A stretch of 64,000 nt of DNA from Balanoglossus misakiensis (Eukaryota > Hemichordata), in the NCBI GenBank assembly GCA_040954595.2, contig CM082598.2, positions 310,001-374,000 of the forward strand, in the 5' to 3' direction. Every line of letters begins with the position of its first letter. The first letter of the stretch is position 1. The notes under the pieces were generated by a model. The model saw nothing but the letters and a program-made list of their open reading frames with translations, was not told where the DNA came from and ran no database searches. A program made the translations under genes and the position numbers. Below, piece by piece: positions 15,301 to 27,855 of the stretch.

Positions 15301-18300
15301 CATAAAAATCATGGGTTATAGCCCATGAAAATCATCCGAAAATGACACTTTTTCCACTTTCCGAAATTTCAAAATTTATCCATTTTTTCATAAAAAGCAT
15401 GGGTTATAGCCCATGAAAATCATCCGAAAATGACAATTTTTCCACTTTCCGAAATTTCAAAATTTATCCATTTTTTCATAAAAAGCATGGGTTATAGCCC
15501 ATGAAAATCATCCGAAAATGACACTTTTTCCACTTTCCGAAATTTCAAATGTTATCCATTTTTTCATAAAAATCATGGGTTATAGCCCATGAAAATCATC
15601 CGAAAATGACAATTTTTCCACTTTCCGAAATTTCAAAATTTATCCATTTTTTCATAAAAATCATGGGTTATAGCCCATGAAAATCATCCGAAAATGACAA
15701 TTTTTCCACTTTCCGAAATTTCAAAATTTATCCATTTTTTCATAAAAATCATAGGTTATAGCCCATGAAAATCATCCGAAAATGAAAATTTTTCAATTTA
15801 TCCATTTTTTCATAAAAATCATGGGTTATAGCCCATGAAAATCATCCGAAAATGACATTTTTTCCACTTTCCGAAATTTCAAAATTTATCCATTTTTTCA
15901 TAAAAATCATGGGTTATAGCCCATGAAAATCATCCGAAAATGAAAATTTTTCCACTTTCCGAAATTTCAAATTTTATCCATTTTTTCATAAAAATCATGG
16001 GTTATAGCCCATGAAAATCATCCGAAAATGACAATTTTTCCACTTTCCGAAATTTCAAATTTTATCCATTTTTTCATAAAAATCATGGGTTATAGCCCAT
16101 GAAAATCATCCGAAAATGACAATTTTTCCACTTTCCGAAATTTCAAATTTTATCCATTTTTTCATAAAAATCATGGGTTATAGCCCATGAAAATCATCCG
16201 AAAATGACAATTTTTCCACTTTCCGAAATTTCAAAATTTATCCATTTTTTCATAAAAATCATGGGTTATAGCCCATGAAAATCATCCGAAAATGACAATT
16301 TTTCCACTTTCCGAAATTTCAAAATTTATCCATTTTTTCATAAAAATCATGGGTTATAGCCCATGAAAATCATCCGAAAATGACAATTTTTCCACTTTCC
16401 GAAATTTCAAAATTTATCCATTTTTTCATAAAAATCATGGGTTATAGCCCATGAAAATCATCCGAAAATGACACTTTTTCCACTTTCCGAAATTTCAAAA
16501 TTTATCCATTTTTTCATAAAAAGCATGGGTTATAGCCCATGAAAATCATCCGAAAATGACAATTTTTCCACTTTCCGAAATTTCAAAATTTATCCATTTT
16601 TTCATAAAAAGCATGGGTTATAGCCCATGAAAATCATCCGAAAATGACACTTTTTCCACTTTCCGAAATTTCAAATGTTATCCATTTTTTCATAAAAATC
16701 ATGGGTTATAGCCCATGAAAATCATCCGAAAATGACAATTTTTCCACTTTCCGAAATTTCAAAATTTATCCATTTTTTCATAAAAATCATGGGTTATAGC
16801 CCATGAAAATCATCCGAAAATGACAATTTTTCCACTTTCCGAAATTTCAAAATTTATCCATTTTTTCATAAAAATCATAGGTTATAGCCCATGAAAATCA
16901 TCCGAAAATGAAAATTTTTCAATTTATCCATTTTTTCATAAAAATCATGGGTTATAGCCCATGAAAATCATCCGAAAATGACATTTTTTCCACTTTCCGA
17001 AATTTCAAAATTTATCCATTTTTTCATAAAAATCATGGGTTATAGCCCATGAAAATCATCCGAAAATGACAATTTTTCCACTTTCCGAAATTTCAAATTT
17101 TATCCATTTTTTCATAAAAATCATGGGTTATAGCCCATGAAAATCATCCGAAAATGACAATTTTTCCACTTTCCGAAATTTCAAATTTTATCCATTTTTT
17201 CATAAAAATCATGGGTTATAGCCCATGAAAATCATCCGAAAATGACAATTTTTCCACTTTCCGAAATTTCAAATTTTATCCATTTTTTCATAAAAATCAT
17301 GGGTTATAGCCCATGAAAATCATCCGAAAATGACAATTTTTCCACTTTCCGAAATTTCAAAATTTATCCATTTTTTCATAAAAATCATGGGTTATAGCGC
17401 ATGAAAATCATCCGAAAATGACATTTTTTCCACTTTCCGAAATTTCAAAATTTATCCATTTTTTCATAAAAATCATGGGTTATAGCCCATGAAAATCATC
17501 CGAAAATGACAATTTTTCCACTTTCCGAAATTTCAAATTTTATCCATTTTTTCATAAAAATCATGGGTTATAGCCCATGAAAATCATCCGAAAATGACAA
17601 TTTTTCCACTTTCCGAAATTTCAAAATTTATCCATTTTTTCATAAAAATCATGGGTTCTAGCTCATGAAAATCATCCGAAAATGACAATTTTTCCACTTT
17701 CCGAAATTTCAAAATTTATCCATTTTTTCATAAAAATCATGGGTTATAGCCCATGAAAATCATCCGAAAATGACAATTTTTCCACTTTCCGAAATTTCAA
17801 AATTTATCCATTTTTTCATAAAAATCATGGGTTATAGCCCATGAAAATCATCCGAAAATGACAATTTTTCCACTTTCCGAAATTTCAAAATTTATCCATT
17901 TTTTCATAAAAATCATGGGTTATAGCCCATGAAAATCATCCGAAAATGACACTTTTTCCACTTTCCGAAATTTCAAAATTTATCCATTTTTTCATAAAAA
18001 GCATGGGTTATAGCCCATGAAAATCATCCGAAAATGACAATTTTTCCACTTTCCGAAATTTCAAAATTTATCCATTTTTTCATAAAAAGCATGGGTTATA
18101 GCCCATGAAAATCATCCGAAAATGACACTTTTTCCACTTTCCGAAATTTCAAATGTTATCCATGTTTTCATAAAAATCATGGGTTATAGCCCATGAAAAT
18201 CATCCGAAAATGACAATTTTTCCACTTTCCGAAATTTCAAAATTTATCCATTTTTTCATAAAAATCATGGGTTATAGCCCATGAAAATCATCCGAAAATG

Positions 18301-21300
18301 ACAATTTTTCCACTTTCCGAAATTTCAAAATTTATCCATTTTTTCATAAAAATCATGGGTTATAGCCCATGAAAATCATCCGAAAATGACAATTTTTCCA
18401 CTTTCCTAAATTTCAAATTTTATCCATTTTTTCATAAAAATCATGGGTTATAGCCCATGAAAATCATCCGAAAATGACATTTTTTCCACTTTCCGAAATT
18501 TCAAAATTTATCCATTTTTTCATAAAAATCATGGGTTATAGCGCATGAAAATCATCCGAAAATGACATTTTTTCCACTTTCCGAAATTTCAAATTTTATC
18601 CATTTTTTCATAAAAATCATGGGTTATAGCCCATGAAAATCATCCGAAAATGACAATTTTTCCACTTTCCGAAATTTCAAAATTTATCCATTTTTTCATA
18701 AAAATCATGGGTTATAGCCCATGAAAATCATCCGAAAATGACAATTTTTCCACTTTCCGAAATTTCAAAATTTATCCATTTTTTCATAAAAATCATGGGT
18801 TATAGCCCATGAAAATCATCCGAAAATGACAATTTTTCCACTTTCCGAAATTTCAAAATTTATCCATTTTTTCATAAAAATCATGGGTTATAGCCCATGA
18901 AAATCATCCGAAAATGACAATTTTTCCACTTTCCGAAATTTCAAAATTTATCCATTTTTTCATAAAAATCATGGGTTATAGCCCATGAAAATCATCCGAA
19001 AATGACAATTTTTCCACTTTCCGAAATTTCAAAATTTATCCATTTTTTCATAAAAATCATGGGTTATAGCCCATGAAAATCATCCGAAAATGACAATTTT
19101 TCCACTTTCCGAAATTTCAAAATTTATCCATTTTTTCATAAAAATCATGGGTTATAGCCCAAGAAAATCATCCGAAAATGACAATTTTTCCACTTTCCGA
19201 AATTTCAAAATTTATCCATTTTTTCATAAAAAGCATGGGTTATAGCCCATGAAAATCATCCGAAAATGACAATTTTTCCACTTTCCGAAATTTCAAAATT
19301 TATCCATTTTTTCACAAAAATCATGGGTTATAGCCCATGAAAATCATCCGAAAATGACAATTTTTCCACTTTCCGAAATTTCAAAATTTATCCATTTTTT
19401 CATAAAAATCATGGGTTATAGCCCATGAAAATCATCCGAAAATGACAATTTTTCCACTTTCCGAAATTTCAAATTTTATCCATTTTTTCATAAAAATCAT
19501 GGGTTATAGCCCATGAAAATCATCCGAAAATGACATTTTTTCCACTTTCCGAAATTTCAAAATTTATCCATTTTTTCATAAAAATCATGGGTTATAGCGC
19601 ATGAAAATCATCCGAAAATGACATTTTTTCCACTTTCCGAAATTTCAAATTTTATCCATTTTTTCATAAAAATCATGGGTTATAGCCCATGAAAATCATC
19701 CGAAAATGACAATTTTTCCACTTTCCGAAATTTCAAAATTTATCCATTTTTTCATAAAAATCATGGGTTATAGCCCATGAAAATCATCCGAAAATGACAA
19801 TTTTTCCACTTTCCGAAATTTCAAAATTTATCCATTTTTTCATAAAAATCATGGGTTATAGCCCATGAAAATCATCCGAAAATGACAATTTTTCCACTTT
19901 CCGAAATTTCAAAATTTATCCATTTTTTCATAAAAATCATGTGTTATAGCCCATGAAAATCATCCGAAAATGACAATTTTTCCACTTTCCGAAATTTCAA
20001 AATTTATCCATTTTTTCATAAAAATCATGGGTTATAGCCCATGAAAATCATCCGAAAATGACAATTTTTCCACTTTCCGAAATTTCAAAATTTATCCATT
20101 TTTTCATAAAAATCATGGGTTATAGCCCATGAAAATCATCCGAAAATGAAAATTTTTCCACTTTCCGAAATTTCAAAATTTATCCATTTTTTCATAAAAA
20201 TCATGGGTTATAGCCCATGAAAATCATCCGAAAATGAAAATTTTTCAATTTATCCATTTTTTCATAATAATCATGGGTTATAGCCCATGAAAATCATCCG
20301 AAAATGACATTTTTTCCACTTTCCGAAATTTCAAAATTTATCCATTTTTTCATAAAAATCATGGGTTATAGCCCATGAAAATCATCCGAAAATGACAATT
20401 TTTCCACTTTCCGAAATTTCAAAATTTATCCATTTTTTCATAAAAATCATGGGTTATAGCCCATGAAAATCATCCGAAAATGACAATTTTTCCACTTTCC
20501 GAAATTTCAAAATTTATCCATTTTTTCATAAAAATCGTGGGTTATAGCCCATGAAAATCATCCGAAAATGACAATTTTTCCACTTTCCGAAATTTCAAAA
20601 TTTATCCATTTTTTCATAAAAATCATGGGTTATAGCCCATGAAAATCATCCGAAAATGACAATTTTTCCACTTTCCGAAATTTCAAAATTTATCCATTTT
20701 TTCATGAAAATCATGGGTTATAGCCCATGAAAATCATTCGAAAATGACAATTTTTCCACTTTCCGAAATTTCAAAATTTATCCATTTTTTCATAAAAATC
20801 ATGGGTTATAGCCCATGAAAATCATCCGAAAATGACAATTTTTCCACTTTCCGAAATTTCAAAATTTATCCATTTTTTCATAAAAATCATGGGTTATAGC
20901 CCATGAAAATCATCCGAAAATGACAATTTTTCCACTTTCCGAAATTTCAAAATTTATCCATTTTTTCATAAAAATCATGGGTTATAGCCCATGAAAATCA
21001 TCCGAAAATGACAATTTTTCCACTTTCCGAAATTTCAAAATTTATCCATTTTTTCATAAAAATCATGGGTTATAGCCCATGAAAATCATCCGAAAATGAC
21101 AATTTTTCCACTTTCCGAAATTTCAAAATTTATCCATTTTTTCATAAAAATCATGGGTTATAGCCCATGAAAATCATCCGAAAATGACAATTTTTCCACT
21201 TTCCGAAATTTCAAAATTGATCCATTTTTTCATAAAAATCATGGGTTATAGCCCATGAAAATCATCCGAAAATGACAATTTTTCCACTTTCCGAAATTTC

Positions 21301-24300
21301 AAAATTGATCCATTTTTTCATAAAAATCATGGGTTATAGCCCATGAAAATCATCCGAAAATGACAATTTTTCCACTTTCCGAAATTTCAAAATTGATCCA
21401 TTTTTTCATAAAAATCATGGGTTATAGCCCATGAAAATCATCCGAAAATGACAATTTTTCCACTTTCCGAAATTTCAAAATTTATCCATTTTTTCATAAA
21501 AAGCATGGGTTATAGCCCATGAAAATCATCCGAAAATGACAATTTTTCCACTTTCCGAAATTTCAAAATTTATCCATTTTTTCATAAAAATCATGGGTTA
21601 TAGCCCATGAAAATCATCCGAAAATGACAATTTTTCCACTTTCCGAAATTTCAAAATTTATCCATTTTTTCATAAAAATCATGGGTTATAGCCCATGAAA
21701 ATCATCCGAAAATGACAATTTTTCCACTTTCCGAAATTTCAAAATTTATCCATTTTTTCATAAAAATCATGGGTTATAGCCCATGAAAATCGTCCGAAAA
21801 TGACAATTTTTCCACTTTCCGAAATTTCAAAATTTATCCATTTTTTCATAAAAATCATGGGTTATAGCCCATGAAAATCGTCCGAAAATGACAATTTTTC
21901 CACTTTCCGAAATTTCAAAATTTATCCATTTTTTCATAAAAATCATGGGTTATAGCCCATGAAAATCGTCCGAAAATGACAATTTTTCCACTTTCCGAAA
22001 TTTCAAAATTTATCCATTTTTTCATAAAAATCATGGGTTATAGCCCATGAAAATCGTCCGAAAATGACAATTTTCCACTTTCCGAAATTTCAAAATTTAT
22101 CCATTTTTTCATAAAAATCATGGGTTATAGCCCATGAAAATCATCCGAAAATGACAATTTTCCACTTTCCGAAATTTCAAAATTTATCCATTTTTTCATA
22201 AAAATCATCGGTTATAGCCCATGAAAATCATCCGAAAATGACAATTTTTCCACTTTCCGAAATTTCAAAATTTATCCATTTTTTCATAAAAAGCATGGGT
22301 TATAGCCCATGAAAATCATCCGAAAATGACAATTTTTCCACTTTCCGAAATTTCAAATGTTATCCATTTTTTCATAAAAATCATGGGTTATGCCCATGAA
22401 AATCATCCGAAAATGACAATTTTTCCACTTTCCGAAATTTCAAAATTTATCCATTTTTTCATAAAAATCATGGGTTATAGCCCATGAAAATCATCCGAAA
22501 ATGACAATTTTTCCACTTTCCGAAATTTCAAAATTTATCCATTTTTTCATAAAAATCATGGGTTATAGCCCATGAAAATCATCCGAAAATGACAATTTTT
22601 CCACTTTCCGAAATTTCAAAATTTATCCATTTTTTCATAAAAATCATGGGTTATAGCCCATGAAAATCATCCGAAAATGAAAATTTTTCCACTTTCCGAA
22701 ATTTCAAAATTTATCCATTTTTTCATAAAAATCATGGGTTATAGCCCATGAAAATCATCCGAAAATGAAAATTTTTCCACTTTCCGAAATTTCAAAATTT
22801 ATCCATTTTTTCATAAAAATCATGGGTTATAGCCCATGAAAATCATCCGAAAATGAAAATTTTTCCACTTTCCGAAATTTCAAAATTTATCCATTTTTTC
22901 ATAAAAATCATGGGTTATAGCCCATGAAAATCATCCGAAAATGAAAATTTTTCAATTTATCCATTTTTTCATAATAATCATGGGTATTAGCCCATGAAAA
23001 TCATCCGAAAATGACATTTTTTCCACTTTCCGAAATTTCAAAATTTATCCATTTTTTCATAAAAATCATGGGTTATAGCCCATGAAAATCATCCGAAAAT
23101 GACAATTTTTCCACTTTCCGAAATTTCAAAATTTATCCATTTTTTCATAAAAATCATGGGTTATAGCCCATGAAAATCATCCGAAAATGACAATTTTTCC
23201 ACTTTCCGAAATTTCAAAATTTATCCATTTTTTCATAAAAATCGTGGGTTATAGCCCATGAAAATCATCCGAAAATGACAATTTTTCCACTTTCCGAAAT
23301 TTCAAAATTTATCCATTTTTTCATAAAAATCATCGGTTATAGCCCATGAAAATCATCCGAAAATGACAATTTTTCCACTTTCCGAAATTTCAAAATTTAT
23401 CCATTTTTTCATAAAAATCATCGGTTATAGCCCATGAAAATCATCCGAAAATGACAATTTTTCCACTTTCCGAAATTTCAAAATTTATCCATTTTTTCAT
23501 GAAAATCATGGGTTATAGCCCATGAAAATCATCCGAAAATGACAATTTTTCCACTTTCCGAAATTTCAAAATTTATCCATTTTTTCATAAAAATCATGGG
23601 TTATAGCCCATGAAAATCATCCGAAAATGACAATTTTTCCACTTTCCGAAATTTCAAAATTTATCCATTTTTTCATAAAAATCATGGGTTATAGCCCATG
23701 AAAATCATCCGAAAATGACAATTTTTCCACTTTCCGAAATTTCAAAATTTATCCATTTTTTCATAAAAATCATGGGTTATAGCCCATGAAAATCATCCGA
23801 AAATGACAATTTTTCCACTTTCCGAAATTTCAAAATTTATCCATTTTTTCATAAAAATCATGGGTTATAGCCCATGAAAATCATCCGAAAATGACAATTT
23901 TTCCACTTTCCGAAATTTCAAAATTTATCCATTTTTTCATAAAAATCATGGGTTATAGCCCATGAAAATCATCCGAAAATGACAATTTTTCCACTTTCCG
24001 AAATTTCAAAATTGATCCATTTTTTCATAAAAATCATGGGTTATAGCCCATGAAAATCATCCGAAAATGACAATTTTTCCACTTTCCGAAATTTCAAAAT
24101 TGATCCATTTTTTCATAAAAATCATGGGTTATAGCCCATGAAAATCATCCGAAAATGACAATTTTTCCACCTTCCGAAATTTCAAAATTTATCCATTTTT
24201 TCATAAAAATCATGGGTTATAGCCCATGAAAATCATCCGAAAATGACAATTTTTCCACTTTCCGAAATTTCAAAATTGATCCATTTTTTCATAAAAATCA

Positions 24301-26895
24301 TGGGTTGTAGCCCATGAAAATCATCCGAAAATGACAATTTTTCCACTTTCCGAAATTTCAAAATTGATCCATTTTATCATAAAAATCATGGGTTGTAGCC
24401 CATGAAAATCATCCGAAAATGACAATTTTTCCACTTTCCGAAATTTCAAAATTTATCCATTTTTTCATAAAAATCATGGGTTGTAGCCCATGAAAATCAT
24501 CCGAAAATGACAATTTTTCCACTTTCCGAAATTTCAAAATTTATCCATTTTTTCATAAAAATCATGGGTTGTAGCCCATGAAAATCATCCGAAAATGACA
24601 ATTTTTCCACTTTCCGAAATTTCAAAATTTATCCATTTTTTCATAAAAATCATGGGTTGTAGCCCATGAAAATCATCCGAAAATGACAATTTTTCCACTT
24701 TCCGAAATTTCAAAATTTATCCATTTTTCCATAAAAATCATGGGTTGTAGCCCATAAAAATCATCCGAAAATGACAATTTTTCCACTTTCCGAAATTTCA
24801 AAATTTATCCATTTTTCCATAAAAATCATGGGTTGTAGCTCATGAAAATCATCCGAAAATGACAATTTTTCCACTTTCCGAAATTTCAAAATTTATCCAT
24901 TTTTCCATAAAAATCATGGGTTGTAGCCCATGAAAATCATCCGAAAATGACAATTTTTCCACTTTCCGAAATTTCAAAATTTATCCATTTTTCCATAAAA
25001 ATCATGGGTTGTAGCCCATGAAAATCATCCGAAAATGACAATTTTTCCACTTTCCGAAATTTCAAAATTTATCCATTTTTCCTTAAAAATCATGGGTTGT
25101 AGCCCATGAAAATCATCCGAAAATGACAATTTTTCCACTTTCCGAAATTTCAAAATTTATCCATTTTTTCATAAAAATCATGGGTTATAGCCCATGAAAA
25201 TCATCCGAAAATGACAATTTTTCCACTTTCCGAAATTTCAAAATTTATCCATTTTTTCATAAAAATCATGGGTTATAGCCCATGAAAATCATCCGAAAAT
25301 GACAATTTTTCCACTTTCCGAAATTTCAAAATTTATCCATTTTTTCATAAAAATCATGGGTTATAGCCCATGAAAATCATCCGAAAATGACAATTTTTCC
25401 ACTTTCCGAAATTTCAAAATTTATCCATTTTTTCATAAAAATCATGGGTTATAGCCCATGAAAATCATCCGAAAATGACAATTTTCCACTTTCCGAAATT
25501 TCAAAATTTATCCATTTTATCATAAAAATCATGGGTTATAGCCCATGAAAATCATCCGAAAATGACAATTTTTCCACTTTCCGAAATTTCAAAATTTATC
25601 CATTTTTTCATAAAAATCATGGGTTATAGCCCATGAAAATCGTCCGAAAATGACAATTTTTCCACTTTCCGAAATTTCAAAATTTATCCATTTTTTCATA
25701 AAAATCATGGGTTATAGCCCAGGAAAATCGTCCGAAAATGACAATTTTTCCACTTTCCGAAATTTCAAAATTTATCCATTTTTTCATAAAAATCATGGGT
25801 TATAGCCCATGAAAATCGTCCGAAAATGACAATTTTTCCACTTTCCGAAATTTCAACATTTATCCATTTTTTCATAAAAATCATGGGTTATAGCCCATGA
25901 AAATCATCCGAAAATGACAATTTTTCCACTTTCCGAAATTTCAAAATTGATCCATTTTTTCATAAAAATCATGGGTTATAGCCCATGAAAATCATCCGAA
26001 AATGACATTTTTTCCACTTTCCGAATTTTCAAAATTGATCCATTTTTTCATAAAAATCATGGGTTATAGCCCATGAAAATCATCCGAAAATGACAATTTT
26101 TCCACTTTCCGAAATTTCAAAATTTATCCATTTTTTCATAAAAATCATGGGTTATAGCCCATGAAAATCATCCGAAAATGACAATTTTCCACTTTCCGAA
26201 ATTTCAAAATTGATCCATTTTTTCATAAAAACCATGGGTTATAGCCCATGTAAATCATCCGAAAATGACAATTTTTCCACTTTCCGAAATTTCAAAATTT
26301 ATCCATTTTATCATAAAAATCATGGGTTATAGCCCATGAAAATCATCCGAAAATGACAATTTTTCCACTTTCCGAAATTTCAAAATTTATCCATTTTTTC
26401 ATAAAAATCATGGGTTATAGCCCATGAAAATCATCCGAAAATGACAATTTTTCCACTTTCCGAAATTTCAAAATTGATCCATTTTTTCATAAAAATCATG
26501 GGTTATAGCCCATGAAAATCATCCGAAAATGACAATTTTTCCACTTTCCGAAATTTCAAAATTTATCCATTTTATCATAAAAATCATGGGTTATAGCCCA
26601 TGAAAATCATCCGAAAATGACAATTTTTCCACTTTCCGAAATTTCAAAATTTATCCATTTTTTCATAAAAATCATGGGTTATAGCCCATGAAAATCATCC
26701 GAAAATGACAATTTTTCCACTTTCCGAAATTTCAAAATTTATCCATTTTTTCATAAAAATCATGGGTTATAGCCCATGAAAATCATCCGAAAATGACAAT
26801 TTTTCCACTTTCCGAAATTTCAAAATTTATCCATTTTTTCATAAAAATCATGGGTTATAGCCCATGAAAATCATCCGAAAATGACAATTTTTCCA
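9386..26895. repeat. 88-bp satellite, block B (about 200 tandem units)
   Basis: Same orientation and monomer as block A, but nearly every unit has ATCCGAAAATG. Variant classes occur in local runs. The most distinctive is a shortened 70-bp monomer in which GAAAATGAAAATTTTTCAA runs directly into TTTATCC with 18 bp missing (near 10770, 13190, 14395, 15782, 16910, 20230, 22937; similar short forms near 11545 and 13707). Others are AAATGTTATCC, GACACTTTTTCC, AAAAAGCATGGG, AAATTGATCC and GTTGTAG. The array ends abruptly at about 26895 in TTTTTCCAC, next to LINE-derived sequence. Confidence 0.97.
24300..25110. repeat. Satellite sub-block with GGGTTGTAG monomers
   Basis: Ten consecutive monomers, spaced exactly 88 bp (about 24304 to 25096), read GGGTTGTAGCCC instead of GGGTTATAGCCC. 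Most of the later ones also share TTTTTCCATAAAA. The variant is essentially confined to this run, the pattern left by local spread through unequal exchange or gene conversion. Confidence 0.85.
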
Positions 26896-26904
26896 CGCCG
26901 ACAA

Positions 26905-27376
26905 ACATTAGGTGATTTCAGAAATTCGTGTTGGTGATTCTCTGATTCCCGTCCATTGTCAGGCTAAGAGAGCCTTGGAGTGATCCTTGACTCTTGTCTG
27001 ACAATGAAGCCACATATTTGACAGATCTGCCGCTCTGCCACTTTTCATTTACGTCGCAATCTGCTACAGAGCAATTAGTTCATGCATTCATTACTTCTCG
27101 AATTGATTCATGTAATTCACTTTTATTTGGGCTCCCGAAGTATTCAATCAACCGTATTCAACGCGTTCAGAATATAGCTGCTAGAATTGTTACTCGTTCA
27201 AAAATCACCTGTCACATCACTCCAATTTTGTATCAGTTGCACTGGCTACCTGTTACAGAGCGTATTGTTTTTAAGATGTTAGTTCTCATTTTTAAATCCA
27301 TTCATAAACTTGGTCCAATCTATCTTTCTAACATGACTAATATATATGTTTCGTGTCGCAATTTCAGGTCAGCCCT
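26905..27376 (+). pseudogene. Broken L2/CR1-like LINE reverse-transcriptase fragment
   Basis: The longest open piece (about 27050-27376) encodes the part C-terminal to the reverse-transcriptase core that is typical of L2/CR1-clade non-LTR retrotransposons: ATEQLVHAFITSRIDSCNSL, then IQRVQNIAARIVTR, ITPILYQLHWLPV and ERIVFKMLVLIFKSIHKLGP. Upstream the homology continues in other frames (GDSLIPV, then LGVILDSCLTM, then QICRSATFHLR), interrupted by a stop, frame changes and an apparent small deletion. No endonuclease or catalytic RT motif is present, so this is a 5'-truncated, dead copy. It directly abuts the right end of the satellite. Confidence 0.85.
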
Positions 27377-27855
27377 CGGTGTTTTTAGAGAGATTGTGGC
27401 CTGTTGTGTGGAGTCAGGCTTTCTTCCCTGCTTCACCGAAAGGAATATTGTCTTTGTTTTGCATATTAATTAGCAAATATTTATAGATTTGGTAATAAAT
27501 GTGGTAGGTGTGTAAATTGCTATTTGTGGGGTGGTGGGTCTATATGCTGGTCACCCCGACCAATAGTTGTGTTTCCTCAGCTAACTTGTAGGGTCCCACC
27601 GCATACCGCACTTTAGTAGCAGTGCTAAAAAGAAAATTAAAATTGTTTTTTTTCGTCAGTCCCTGGTCGAAATCAAACTCATATCGCAGAAAACATTCGA
27701 TGTACGAGAGCCTTCCCTTGCACATAGACAGTGGTACACTCAATGCTTAAACTAAATATTGACCTAGATAAACTCTGACTCTGCTCACGTGATTCGAGCG
27801 CTTTGTTCACGTGAGTGTTGGTGACTTGCGTCGAGATATAGATCAGTACACTACA
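27377..27855. other. Sulfotransferase upstream region
   Basis: No coding potential is recognised. The stretch separates the LINE remnant from the sulfotransferase start codon and should contain its promoter and 5' UTR. I see no convincing TATA box at a sensible distance. The only notable sites are two CACGTG E-boxes close to the start codon. Confidence 0.5.
27786..27813. promoter_or_regulatory. Paired CACGTG E-boxes upstream of the sulfotransferase
   Basis: CTCACGTGA (CACGTG at 27786-27791) and TCACGTGAG (27808-27813) form an inverted pair with a 22-bp centre-to-centre spacing, 43-70 bp before the ATG. Such palindromes are recognised by bHLH-zip factors (USF, Myc/Max, MITF/TFE families). A third site, GGTCACGTGAC, lies in intron 1 near 28334. 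Function is inferred. Confidence 0.45.

Noticed and set aside
1-26895. CRISPR-like array of regularly spaced repeats
   Set aside because: The whole 88-bp unit is repeated with no unique spacers, and the context is eukaryotic.
27811-27855. Sulfotransferase start at the GTG 45 bases upstream of the ATG
   Set aside because: Nuclear genes start at ATG almost always. The ATG at 27856 gives a family-typical N-terminus and total length of 294.
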